A stretch of 64,000 nt of DNA from Acanthosepion lycidas (Eukaryota > Mollusca > Cephalopoda > Sepiida > Sepiidae): the NCBI GenBank assembly GCA_963932145.1, contig OZ010596.1:85354340-85418339 (forward strand). Direction: 5' to 3'. Position numbers and translations under genes: made by a program. Shown one piece after another: positions 23,600-35,259 of the stretch (within the stretch, counting starts at the first letter, position 1; every line of letters starts with the position of its first letter). The notes under the pieces are model-generated. The model searched no databases. It worked only from the letters and a program-made list of their open reading frames with translations, and was not told where the DNA came from.

Positions 23600-26500
23600 C
23601 AAGACGATATATGTATTGATGCTACCAATAGAGAAGAGCTAAAGCAAAAAATGGATTATGTTTTAAACAAATTAAAAAATGCAGGGATGACCATAAACAA
23701 GGATAAATATGTATGAAATTGTGATACAATAACATATCTGGGATACCAGGTTTTTAAAGGTGGAATTTCACCAGACACAAATTTGATAAATAAAATAGAG
23801 ATATCTACATCTACAAATAAAAAAGAATTGGAATCTTTTTTAGGATTAGCCAATTTTTTTTTTTATAGTGAATTGATAGAACCTATTGCAGAGTTATGAA
23901 AAAAGAACAATGAATGTAAATGAAAACAATGGCAGAATACAGCATTTGAAAATTTAAAGAAAGAACTTAAAAAAAAACTGTTGTAAAAAAAAAACAAAAA
24001 AAAACTATTCAAATACTGAAAAAGAAGCATTAACTATCATATGGAGCACAGATAGAGATTGCCAATTTTTATTAGGCAAGAAGTTTCTTCTTAAATCTTA
24101 CCATAAACCTTTAGAGTTTATTTTTAATTTCCAGGAGTTACCTAAAATTATTTTTTAGATTTTAAGATGGGCCATAAAGCCTTTGACTTCAATATTGAAT
24201 ATGCGAAAGGAAACATGTAGTTGTTCTATCAAGACTAAAATTCAACAGTGAACCATTAGAAAGATCAGACAGTTCAGAAGATAAAATATTGCACTGGATT
24301 GACTTGCATTTGAAACCTTACAGGATTTTGTGTTAAGCAAGATTGCATGTAGAATAAAAAGAAACAAATGGAGTGATTGTTCCAGGGCAGAGAACCCTAT
24401 AAAGGGATAAGGCACAAGTTAACTATAGAGAAGGGTCTTATATGTAATGGAGATGTTTTAATACCACTAAAGTAGAGACCTTCATTGACTTTTCGATACG
24501 TAAAGTTTAAAAATGAAAAAGCAATCTTGAAGATTTCATTTTAGCTTTAATGGAAAGCTAAATGATTAAATTTATTATTTCCAGTAAATAAAATATTCAG
24601 GTGTATTTTAAATAAAAATTATATAGATTGGAATTTATCAGCCAACTTAAGAAAATTTTCTTAAAAGCAGCCATTTTCTTAATTTTAAGAAATTTGTAAA
24701 CAAAACAAAATTATCAATTTTAAAAATCTTCCAAAAATAAAATATATTTGTGACACATTGAGTAAAATTAGCAAATTTAAAGTTAAATTAAACTAATTTG
24801 AAACAAACTTTACTTACTTATAGCATAAAAAATATAGTATACAAGCATTTTTTAACAAGTCCTATTTTGATCATGTCTTTATTGATGTTATCGACGTCAC
24901 TGATAAGTTATGAGGTGATGACAGCTAGTCTGGATGACCAGAATTGACATAAATTTATGAAATCTAAGTGAATGCATTTTTTGATTTTTAACTATCTAGT
25001 AATTTTTACAAATTAACATAATATTTTCAGCAATTATCTAATATTTTATTGACTTTTATTTATGTTTGAAAATACTTTATGGAAAAAAAAAAAATTTTAA
25101 ATATAAATTTTTTTAGATTAATTTTAAAATTTAATAACTAACATAAAATACTATAATATTTATTATTAATTGTTATCACGATGGTTATTTTATTAAATTT
25201 TTGTAGTACTTTATTTTATTATTAATTACATAATTGTTTAAATTTTTATTATTTTAACCCAATACCCTTAACAATATTTTTTTTTTTTTTAAAGATTATG
25301 TCATGTATAGGTTCTCATAGATAGAAATTGGGAATGCTTAAACAGTAAAATTTTTTTTTTTTAATTTTAAAAATATTGAGTTACAAACAACTGTTATGAG
25401 CTTTTCAATTTTTAATTTGTAAATGTACTTTTTACTTAACAATATCAACAAAAGGCTGGCTTGAAGCACTGCAGAATTTTAAACATTTTTTTAATATTAG
25501 AAATGATTTCATTGAAACTTAAAAAAAATGAAAACAATTCTTGTAAAAATTAATTATTCATCAAAAAACTTTTCTTCTTAATACAATAGTGTCCTTAATA
25601 AATCTTATTTATCAAAGCAATTAAAAGCTTTTCTAATTAAATAATGTCATAGCTGTATTGCATTTATTATTTTACAATTCAGAACAGATTTTTGGTGAAT
25701 GGGTTAAATGTTCTACAAAATTATAACTAATAAAAAAAAAATCCCTGCCCTTAAATATTTAATTTCTTGAAATTTTATGAAATTAAGTAAATGTGTGGTA
25801 ACATATGTTAAAAAAAAAAAAAAAAAAAATTACCAAATTTTTCTTAAAATAAAAAAATATTCTTTCTTTTAAATTTCATACATTTCTGAATATGTACTGA
25901 AAGTTTCATTAAAATCACACAATTATTTGATTTCTGAAAGAATTTTCAAATCAATGTGTTTTTCACCAGAAAAAATGCAAAAAAAAAATAACCTTTATCT
26001 TTGGTCTGCTGCTGACATTAAAAGAAAAAAATACAAAAAAAAAACAAGTTTTTTTAACCAAAATTTTGAATGTGCTACAAGAGTAAAAAATTTCAAAAAT
26101 AATAAAAAATTACTTTGGTCTTTTCTCTTAATAATAACATAAACATTTTAATGACAAAACTTTGTTTTTATTGAGTTTGGGGCCTTTTTTCATCATGCTA
26201 TGCTGTTTTTACATGACAGAGTGGAGGTCTCTACACTAATGTGATTAAGAAAAGATGTAATAAAAAATATACATGATGATGTTCATTGTGGAATAACAGA
26301 AACACAAAGATTATTAAAAATTGGAAGTGTCCTGGGTATTTGTGCAATGTAGAAAATATGTACAAAAATGTCTAAAACGTAGAGAAATAAAAGCCTTTTG
26401 CCAAACCAAAATTCATTCCTGGCCTAAAGAAAAAGATCCATGTGCCTGCATTTATATGGATCATTTTTAATTTTAGCTGACTCATTCATTGAATGTCCTG

Positions 26501-27376
26501 AAGTGGTTAGAGTTCAGGATAGGAAGACAGCCATGGTAAAGCAAATATTTTTTAGAAATGGGGTTCCAAAAATGTTAGTCTCTGATAATGCACCAGAATG
26601 TTGTGATAAAACTTTGTGTTTGTGCTTAAAACAAATTGAATGCCTCCCTTATATAACACAACCATACCACCTGCAATTGAATGGAATTGCATAAAGAATG
26701 GTGCAGACAGTGAAAATGGAGTTGAAGGCACTTTCCCCATCCAGAGACACCATAAATAGTTACCTACTGAGTTATAGAATTATTCTACATTCTCATAGAA
26801 TGCAAAGTCCCTCTGCATTGATGGGAAGACAAATTAGATTGCCTATAATAATGTCCTATTCAATAAATGAAAAAATGTGTTAAGATGGAGAATCAAGTCC
26901 TGAAAAAGCTAACTATATTGTGCAAAACAGACATAATACAGCTAAAATAACAACAAGTGGACAGAATTTATTGGCTCATTCTGATCAAATAAGACCTAGA
27001 ATTGATGATGAAGAAGTCAAGGAGGAGGAGGAACCTGAAATGGAGGAAAGCATGAGTGCTTCTGACAGAGAAAGTGAGCATAGTAATGAAGAAATTATAG
27101 AGGATAATTTACACACATCTGACATGGAGTTGGAAGATCAGAATGAAGATGAGTCCAGATCTAGATCCCCAATTAAAAGAACCAGGTGCACACCTCGAGA
27201 GAGAGAGAGAGATAAGATCTTGTACTATTGTTTGGAGAAATCACAGATCAATGAAGGGCATAAAACCTCTTTGTTTCCAGGAGGTGTAGTGACATAGGCA
27301 AAATGGACTTGCTCTTTTTTTGCAGAGTCGAGCAACTACTACTAAGTTAGTTGTCACTTAGAACTTCTATGTCACA
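23600..27376 (+). mobile_element. Gypsy LTR retrotransposon fossil with nested insertion
   Basis: Plus-strand pol remnants lie in family order. They are the reverse transcriptase C-terminal side (KLKNAGMTINKDKYV, ITYLGYQVFKGGISPD, about 23650-23770) and RNase H (YSNTEKEALTIIWSTDRDCQ, HKPLEFIF, about 24010-24125). Beyond a 1.76-kb inserted element (24473-26233) come integrase zinc-binding and core pieces (HDDVHCGITETQRLLKI, KIHSWPKEKDP, LVSDNAPEC, about 26270-26640). The integrase end is near 26700-26880, followed by an acidic, serine-rich tail (26920-27296). A purine tract before TGTAGTGACATAGG at 27285 and CTATGTCACA ending at 27376 suggest a short, about 92-bp, 3' LTR. No 5' end was seen. 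It is broken many times and belongs with the element at 56.2-60.2 kb as a related family. Confidence 0.85.
24473..26233 (+). mobile_element. Non-autonomous hAT-like element, nested, copy 1
   Basis: The 1761-bp element begins TAGAGACCTTC and ends GGAGGTCTCTA, giving 11-bp terminal inverted repeats with one mismatch. It is flanked by CACTAAAG (24465-24472) and CACTAATG (26234-26241), an 8-bp target duplication with one difference. The 5' TAGAG fits the YARNG consensus of hAT ends, and 8 bp is the hAT duplication length. The interior is extremely AT-rich, with homopolymer runs and no transposase. It lies inside a Gypsy fossil, whose sequence continues on both sides, so it inserted later. Other copies are at 50593-52209, 53352-54296, 27389-28740 (reverse) and 15998-16200 (reverse, partial). 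Confidence 0.85.
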
Positions 27377-27388
27377 GACTAGAAAACT

Positions 27389-28740
27389 TAGGTACCTCCA
27401 CAAAATTGCTAAAAAAATCAGCATATTGTGATGAAAACATGTTCCAAACCTAATAAAAACAGTTTTATCATCAAAGTCTGTTATCATTAAGAGAAAGTAT
27501 TTTTTAAATATTTAATGAAATATTTTACTCCTTTTTAGAACATTTGAAATATTGATTAAAAATCTTGTTTTTCCTGCATCAGCAGATGTACTAATTTTTA
27601 GCATAGCAAATTTTAGCTTTTTTTTTTTTCAGTGACAGACACATTAATTTGGAAGTTCTTCAAAATTCAAATATTGGATTTTAATGAAACTTTTAGAACT
27701 TATTATGAATTAAATTATTTTTTATATTTTTTTTATTAGAAAATCTTGGTAAAAATTTTTTTTTTTTTTTTTTTTTTTACACGTGTTTCACCCCCTTACT
27801 TAATTTTATGAAAACTTGAGAAATTCAGTGTAATAATTTTTAGTGATTATATTAGTTAAAAGCAGAATTCTTTGAAGAATTTAAATCACCAAATTTTTTT
27901 TTCAAAATTGGACGCTGTCTTACCAGAAATCTGTTCAGAATCAAAAAATAAAAAATGCAATAAAACTAAGACATAATTTAATTAGAGAAATTTTTTTATT
28001 GCTTTTATGAATAATATATATTAAAGACAATATTGTCTAAAAAAAAAAAATTTTTGATGAAAAATGAATTTTTACAAGATTCATTTTCATTTTTTTTACA
28101 ATTTTAAATTGAATAATTATCTATAAAGTTTTAAATATTTTAAAATTCAGTTTCAATGGTGTAATTCTTAGGAAATATTGTTATTAAGTAAAACTGTATT
28201 TACTAATCATATATTGTAAAACTTACAATACCCCCAAATATTTTTAAAAAGAAATTTTTTTTGTGTATAAATGTTTTAATTTTTGTAAGTATGGTAGTTT
28301 ATAAGTGACATTATCATTAAAATGTCACGTGTTTTAAGGGTTGTCCCCTCTTACACAAAAAAAAAACCTCATGAACTTTATCAGCTGTTAGCAATTCTGC
28401 TACATTATACTTAACTGTCAACATGTTAGGCTGTCAATAAATTGATCAACGTGTCAGAAAAACCAGACCTTGAGGTTAAGAAATGCATGTATACAACAGC
28501 TTTATGCTATAAGTAAATAATATTTGTTTCAAATCAGATTAATTTAGCTTTAAATTTGTTAATTTTCTTCAAATAACGTTTCAGAATATATTTTATTTTT
28601 ACAAGATTTTTAAAGCTGAGAATTAATTTTTGTTTACAAATGTGTCAAAATGGCCGATTTTATTGATTTTTACTGAAGAAAAAAAATCAATTCTAATAAA
28701 TATAATTTCTGTTTGAAATACAACACAGTATTTACAATGC
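27389..28740 (-). mobile_element. Non-autonomous hAT-like element, reverse copy
   Basis: It begins TAGGTACCTCC on the plus strand, the right-end terminal repeat of the family. It is followed by the complement of the family's TTTTTTCATCATGCTATGC end (here CAGCATATTGTGATGAAAAC, 27419-27438). Homology to the complement of copy 1 and copy 2 continues to about 28735 (for example TTTACAAATGTGTCAAAATGG and TTTGAAATACAACACAGTAT). The expected left-end terminal repeat is missing. AGAAAACT at 27381-27388 and AGAAAACA at 28741-28748 could be a target duplication with one mismatch, but this may be chance. It starts only 13 bp after the candidate LTR end of the Gypsy fossil. Confidence 0.75.
27749..27779. 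repeat. Poly(T) run inside reverse hAT-like copy
   Basis: A T homopolymer of more than 20 bases corresponds to the A-rich interior of the forward copies (25810-25829, 51793-51850). Confidence 0.9.
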
Positions 28741-28964
28741 AGAAAACATTTTATAAAAAGCAAGCACCCATTATTTACCAAGAAGCAATTGAACATTTTC
28801 AAGAAGGTGGTAATTTTAAACTAATTTTCTTGGAATTTAATAATAACTGAAATTGAGTCTAATACCTTTTGTTTGCTACTTTACTATCTTGGATGAGGCA
28901 AATTTTAACCTTTCCATCACATCAGATTTTTTCCTTTTAAGGATATGTTCCTTTAATATATATA

Positions 28965-31207
28965 CAGTGTAACCTGGATATAAGTGAAACCCGGATATAA
29001 GAGCGATTTTCTCTGGTCCCAAATTAGAGCCTGTGTTAATCTATATAAATTAGACCCGGATATAAGATAAACCCGGATATAAGAGAGATTTTATCTGGTC
29101 CCGTCCTCCCCGATATAAGAGAGTTCGTTTTGAGTGACAGTGTGATGTCGTAAAATCGGTCAAACAGAGGTCAGTTAGAGAGTGAAGTTCACTGACTTAA
29201 TCTTGACTTGTCTTGAGACACGGTGTGTCCAATCTGTGTCTGTAGGAGACACCCTCTACCTTATGATTTTGCTTTGTGTGTCTACGGGTAGCGCCGCCCG
29301 CTTTTTTGCCGACTTTGCTTGTTGCATTTACTGGACAGCACTTTTACTTTACCCACTGTTCTGTTGAGTCAGAAGTTTGTCTGTTTGTTAATTTTGCCAC
29401 CGAAAACCGTTTGCTTGCGATCATTGCGATTAGTGATGTCGGCGTCTCAACGAAAAACTCTGAGCATTTCTCAACAGTTGGAGCTCATCGACGATGTCAA
29501 AGTGAAGAAACTCAAACTGGCCGCTGCAGCCAAAAAGTACGGAATCGGTTATTCAACAGTAGCAAAAATTCTCAAGAAAGAAGACGATCTCAGATCTTGC
29601 ATGCAAATGAACGGAAACACTAATCGCAAACAAGCGCTCCAATTCGTGAACAAGGATGTTAACGAAGTGCTTACACAATGGTTTACGCAAGCATGTGCTC
29701 ATGGAGCTACCGTCACCAATCCCATCATCAGGCAGAAAGCATCACAACTGGCCGTAAATCTTGAAGTTGATTTTGAACTGAGCAATGGCTGGCTCATGCA
29801 CTGGAAGCAGGCGAATAACATTTCGTTCAAAAAATTTCACGGCGAATCAATGTCAGCAGATCACGGTTCTACCAACGAATGGGTGACAAACGTTTTGCTG
29901 CAAGTTTTTCGTGGATATGATCCAAAAGATATTTGGAACTGTGATGAAACGGGAATTTTCTACAAAGCCATGCCATCTGGATCTTTGTGATTTGCCGGCG
30001 ACGAACAGTCAAATGGGACAAAAGTTCCCAAAGACAGACTCACGATGCTTCAGTTCACAAACAAAAATGGCAGTCAAAAGCAAGCTGTAGTTGTTGGTAA
30101 GTCGGCAAAACCACGCTGCTTTAAAAATGTCAAAACTCTGCCGTTTTCTTACTTTGCTAATTGTAAAGCCTGGATGACTAGTCAGCTGTTTACTGACGTT
30201 ATGAAAATGCTTGATCAAAAAATGATTGCGCAAAATCGAAAGATTATTCTGTTTTGGGACAATGCAACTTGCCATAACTTACTGCTGGGTACAAATCTGT
30301 CAAACATCAAATTGTCGTTCATGCCACCAAACACCACCAGTCTCATTCAACCTTTGGATCAAGGCATCATTTGTTCATTCAAAGCGTATTATCATCGGGA
30401 AGTTGTTCGAATGCAAATTGCAGCGATCAATGCTACACCGCCAGTGCCGCTGTCCAAGGTGGCCAAGCAGATAACTGTTTTGAAGGCCATGCACATGATG
30501 AAGCGAGCACTTTTCATGGTCAAACCGTCAACAATTCAAAATTGTTTTAAAATGGCCGGCTTTGTCATTGAATCACAGGCTGAAGTGGAAGAAATACTCG
30601 ATGAAAATGATCAAGTTTCTCCACCATCGGGCATGGAGCAAACAGATTTTGACGAATTTATCAGCTTCGACGACCATACACAATGTTATGGAGAACTGAC
30701 TGACACGGACATCACACGTGGTATAAAATCGGATGATCAAGATTTTAACGAAGATGATGATGCTGAAAGCGTAAGTTCTGAAGTTTCTGAAAGTGACAAA
30801 CCAGTGCCAAATTCTCTGGCTGCATTGAATGCGCTTGAAACTCTGACAGCCTACTTTGAAGCAAAAAGCAGTAATCCTGATGGTGCATTGAAAATGATTT
30901 ACGGACTGTATGAAAGTGTTCATGATGTTAACAAAGACATTTCTGTACAATCAAAAATGACTGACATTTTTTAAGAAAAAGTAATTTTTGATTGAATTAT
31001 TTTGAAAACTGATTAAAAATGTATTTTTGTCTGTTTTTTTATGTCTATAACTGTTAAATAAACTAGTGTTCTGTACGTAAAAAGCGTTATATGAAGTGTT
31101 CCCATACTTACCTAAACAAAATAGACCAAACTCGGATATAAGAGAAACCCGGATATAAGAGATTTCTTCTCTGGTCCCGACAACTCTCTTATATCCGGGT
31201 TACACTG
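28965..31207 (+). mobile_element. Tigger/pogo DNA transposon, nearly whole
   Basis: The 2243-bp element begins CAGTGTAACC and ends GGTTACACTG, with TA on both sides (28963-28964 and 31208-31209), as pogo-family elements duplicate TA. Both arms carry an iterated motif, (C/T)CGGATATAAGAG. Five copies lie on the left (near 28975, 28990, 29058, 29073, 29110) and three on the right (near 31131, 31149, and inverted at 31190). These are likely transposase-binding sites. A single transposase gene lies between the arms. The element is clearly less AT-rich than its surroundings and little decayed, so it arrived recently compared with other elements here. Confidence 0.95.
29436..30974 (+). pseudogene. 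Tigger/pogo transposase with one internal stop
   Basis: The ATG at 29436 (MSASQRKTLS) opens a frame of 513 codons to a TAA at 30974, interrupted only by TGA at codon 185 (29988-29990). Residues 1-50 form a CENP-B N-terminal/psq helix-turn-helix (LELIDDVK, YGIGYSTVAKILKKE). About 70-135 is the second CENP-B-type HTH (VTNPIIRQKA, NGWLMHWKQ). The DDE_1 domain follows, with D170 (WNCDETGIFY), D275 (LFWDNATCH) and D308 (IQPLDQGI), spacing DD32D. The C terminus is acidic (about 390-450). The start was chosen because residues homologous to Tigger begin there; an upstream in-frame Met lacks such support. The stop falls in the catalytic domain between D1 and D2, where relatives usually have a sense codon. 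Confidence 0.93.
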
Positions 31208-31209
31208 TA

Positions 31210-33100
31210 CTATTTTTTACTTGATCATTGCTTTAGAAATGCAGACACCTTCCAAATAAATACAAAAGCTCATTGTGATAAATATTATAAAAAAACTGTA
31301 CCTGACAAAAGCATTGAATATATTTAAAATTGATGCTTCAGAATTTTTAAGCAATTTGAGTTGAATCCTCTATACAGAAAAATAAAGAACTATTATGAAC
31401 CTTAACTTACTATCAAGCACAATTGTCGCTTTTTGTGTAAGAAAAACTGAAATGATTTTCTTAAAACAATTGAAAAGGTAAAAACCCAAAAATATTTGCT
31501 AAAAGTATTTTTAAATTTCAACCTACAATGAAATACTACATAAAAAATTACATTTCTTAGCCTGTTTTCAAGGCTTAAGACAAAACTGCAATAGGTTTTG
31601 ATGATGCTAATTCAAAATATATTTTTACAGGTTTAATTTGATTAAGATTTGATGAAGTGTATAATTTTGTAGAAAAATATATTTTTCTGTGTTTTTTCTA
31701 CTGCTTATGTAAATTGTATTCATTTCTTTAGAAAAGTTTTTGATTTCTGTGAACAATTAAATTTTGTACTAGAAGTGAGCAAAGTGGTTGTAATGTAGGT
31801 GTTTGATTAAAAATGGTTATATAAAACCAAACTGAACCCTGACTTTGTGCCTGACATTACTGTTCGATTTATTATGTAAATTTACTACTAATCTGGACTC
31901 TTATTATAGAAACTTGAAAAGAAAAAAGTTTATTTTATAAAGTTAGGGTTAAGAGTTTTCATAGCACTACAAATTTAATTCTTAGTTACAGAGAAATATA
32001 AAATACAATTTATCTTTTTTGATCATTTTAGAATTTCATTCTTTAAAAGTGTGGATGTTAAAGATTAATGAACAAGATTTGCATAAAAATGGGCACAAAA
32101 GTAATGATCTATATACTTTCAGTGTAAAAGAAAAAAAAAGTCACCCTTCTAAGTACTTAAAAAAATTATTTTCCTCAAATCACATGAAAATAGATTAAAA
32201 AAATACTGACTTAAAAATTTATTATTTTAAGGAAATCATGGATACAGACAGAACTTACATTTATAAAAAAAAAAAAAAAAATGGAGAAAAAGTTATTGGC
32301 CCAACTGAGAAGTAGTTTGAAAAAAAAAAAAACAATTTGATGTTTGGTCATTTGGTCAGGTTCTGGAAATAGACTTGGGCCAAAAACTTTTCAGTATTCT
32401 TTTGAATTAATTATTACTCATAGAGGAAACTTACTGGCATGGACATTCTGACATTTTCATTGAAAAAGTAAAACAAAAGAAAATGTAATCCATGTTTTCC
32501 CCTTAAATAACCACATTTTATTTTAAATAAATCTTAGAAAACTTTTTAATTTGAGTTTTGATTTCATTAAAATTTTCAGAATGTAACTGGGGTACTGATT
32601 ATTGCTTGGCCCTTATGAGGTTTGTTTACATTAAATGATTGTCAGCTAATGGAAACTCTAATTTTGTTTTATTTTGAATTTTCTTAATGCTGATTCACTA
32701 TCATATTATTTAGGTTTGATTTCATCCTATAAAGATCACTTCCCCAAAAGAGTCTTTGAATTTTACATTGTAAGTAGATGTTTACTTGGCTCTTTCACCT
32801 AAAACCCAGAAGAAAAGCATGTGCGTGCCTTACTGACAGAATACAAAGGTTTGAAATGTCCTATGCATATGTATTTATATAGGTTGAAGTAAAAGGTACA
32901 AAACCTTGACAGGATGATGCTGATTTTGAATAATCCTGGACACATACAGACAACTTACCTTTATATTATAGATGTTGCATTTTTATATGATTGATTAAAC
33001 ACTAATTAAAATAGTTTTTCAAGTATTAAAAAATTATTATTCATGTACTATTTGTTTACTGTTTGAGAGAAACTCTAAAAATGTTTTTTTTTTTCTTTTC
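31210..33100. other. AT-rich intergenic DNA, nothing recognised
   Basis: It has poly(A) runs near 32264-32281 and 32320-32331 and is otherwise featureless AT-rich DNA. Confidence 0.55.
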
Positions 33101-33102
33101 AG

Positions 33103-33360
33103 AATTCACTTGACAGTTTTACACCAACAATGGATTATGTGGCAAGTTCATTACACAATAATGAAAAATCAAATTTAATTTTTTTAAATCTGTTATTAGG
33201 AAACAAACAGAATTACTCAGATAGCATCCAAAAGATGGGTTTTCTTTTGGAAAAACAAACAAATAAACAAGTAAATATTTTATTGGCAAACTATTTGCAA
33301 AATGGAGCTAGAATCTTGTCAGAGAATTTGGATTATAGAAAATTCTTGGATCATGGCTGA
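33103..33360 (+). CDS. Candidate 3' terminal host exon, unknown function
   Basis: A strong acceptor-like tract (a T-run ending TTTTCTTTTCAG, 33085-33102) is followed in phase 0 by 85 open codons ending with TGA at 33358. The peptide starts NSLDSFTPTMDYVASSLHNN and ends NGARILSENLDYRKFLDHG. It contains a helical, hydrophilic stretch (QKMGFLLEKQTNKQVNILLA) with coiled-coil character. I do not recognise the family. The reading is supported by the polypyrimidine tract, the exact junction and a composition less AT-biased at codon level than chance frames here. An internal ATG at 33130 could also start a small protein. No upstream exon was located within the window. Confidence 0.4.
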   Translation, partial: NSLDSFTPTMDYVASSLHNNEKSNLIFLNLLLGNKQNYSDSIQKMGFLLEKQTNKQVNILLANYLQNGARILSENLDYRKFLDHG

Positions 33361-35080
33361 AAGACAAAATGTTTAGATATGCTTAGCTAACTTCTGATTA
33401 GATGACAATTATGGTGATTGCTAACATTGATGCTTGGTATTAAGCAGATGTCATTGTTAGTAATGATTAAAAACTATCACTGATAACCATCAAATGTTAC
33501 TGTTTTACAATATTATAAAAGGTCCTAATGATAAAAACCAGTAGTCTTTTTGAGACATCTATCATGAAAAAAATACCTTGGTTATTTGCCAAGTATAATA
33601 TGTCAGAAAGATCTCATTATGATCTTTTGATCACTAACAGAAGAAATTCTTTATACAAGTTATGGGATAGCTACTGAAATTTTCTTAGCAGAATTCATTA
33701 TTGATCTAATTTGAGTGAGATCTTGTCCAGTGATAGACTAAGAAAATACTAAGAAAATTCAGATATTCATGAGGTGATCTCTTATTTTAATTCAAAAAGT
33801 TTGTACTATTGCTACATATTTAAAAAGATATAAATAAACAAAAAATGGAGAAAAGTACAAATTGTTTTTTGTGAAATTTAATATTAGTGTTTATACTTTC
33901 CTATGATATATTGTGATACAATAAATAAATGTGAAACAAATATTTTATTTTCAAATTGTAATGCTACATAATCTTTAACTCTCTTCCAGATGCCACATTA
34001 ATAATCTTATTAAAGGAAAATTTAAATTAAAGTTAAACATGATTTCTTCTTTGCATTTTGTCTTGCATTTGTAAAATTCATATTTGTAAATTGTAAATGA
34101 CTAACTATGATGAGAATCTTATGAAAGTCATTGAACCAAGAGCTTAGAGTATGTTATTAAATAACCCAACGACAGTTGACATGTCATAAAATCAGCCAAC
34201 CAACCAACAAATTAGAGTATCTTATTAAAGCTTCTGTTCTTTATTCCTTTATCATACCTTTTTTATTTTGGGGAAACAAGAAAAAATATTTTTAAGACAA
34301 ATGATTCTAATAAAGTTCTATGATATTAAGTTTTTCATGTCAAAGACAAACCTATTAGCTAAAGAAATTGATCTTAATTTTTTTTATCTATTTAACTCTA
34401 TTGGTTCTTTTTTATTAAAAATATATTATCACTCATTTGTTTTACTATTAAATATTCTCAAAGTATGTGTTTATTATTAATGTAATTTGCACAAATTTAA
34501 CCCCAAATATTACAATTGAATAAGAAGAATGTGGCATGTTTTAGATTTACTTTGTATGAAAATAGCAATTAAAAAAAAATGTAGCAATATGTTTTATCTT
34601 AAAAAATAAAATGCTAACAAATAACTACAATTTAGGTTTTGATAGACATAACATATATTATCATGTTTAAAGCAGGTAGCCTTTTTATATCTTAATGAAA
34701 ATGAATTGTGAAATAAATCTGTATTATGGGGATAGTTGAACTCTTCTGAAAAATGCTTTGAGATGTTGTGGATGTACCTGTACAATCAACTGATTATTTT
34801 CGCTATGGGTTTATAAGAAACAACACTGAAGGTAAGATAATTTTATATTTATGATTTTTTTCTAACTTCATTAATTTAATTTTAACTTTAAGCACAATTT
34901 CTGAGACAATATGTTGGATATATGCAAGACAATTTTCTTGAATCTAATAACTGACTACTGTAATTGACATCACCATTTTTTATATAGTTAAATGATTTAC
35001 ACAAAAAATACTTTAAATACTTTTGATTTGGTTATTAAAAAAAAAACTGAATTTGTTGGAGGTATGTTAACTCTAAATCA
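33361..35080. other. AT-rich DNA, one weak exon-like patch
   Basis: Near 34763-34834 a frame reading DVVDVPVQSTDYFRYGF runs into a donor-like GTAAGA (34832). The acceptor side is weak, so it is not called as a gene. The rest shows nothing. Confidence 0.4.
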
Positions 35081-35084
35081 AGTA

Positions 35085-35259
35085 CAGTGTATAAGAGACC
35101 CGGATATAAGAGAAACCCGGATATAAGAGAAACCCGGATATAAGAGATTTTCTCTGGCCCCAAATTAGAGCCATACTTACCTAAACAAAATAGACCAAAC
35201 CCGGATATAAGAGACTTATTCTCCGGTCCTGACAACTCTCTTATATCCGGGTTACACTG
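35085..35259. mobile_element. 175-bp Tigger-derived MITE
   Basis: The left end is CAGTGTATAAGAGACCCGG and the right end is CCGGGTTACACTG, with TA at 35083-35084 and 35260-35261. The left part matches the left arm of the 28965-31207 element up to CAAATTAGAGCC (29031). The right part resumes at ATACTTACCTAAACAAAATA (about 31103). Everything between, including the transposase gene, is gone, and the join has a CC shared by both edges. The count of GGATATAAG motifs differs from the parent. It would depend on the parent's transposase for movement. Confidence 0.95.

Noticed and set aside
30009-30950. Open frames of 88 and 125 codons opposite the Tigger transposase
   Set aside because: They are antisense shadows of a clear transposase frame.
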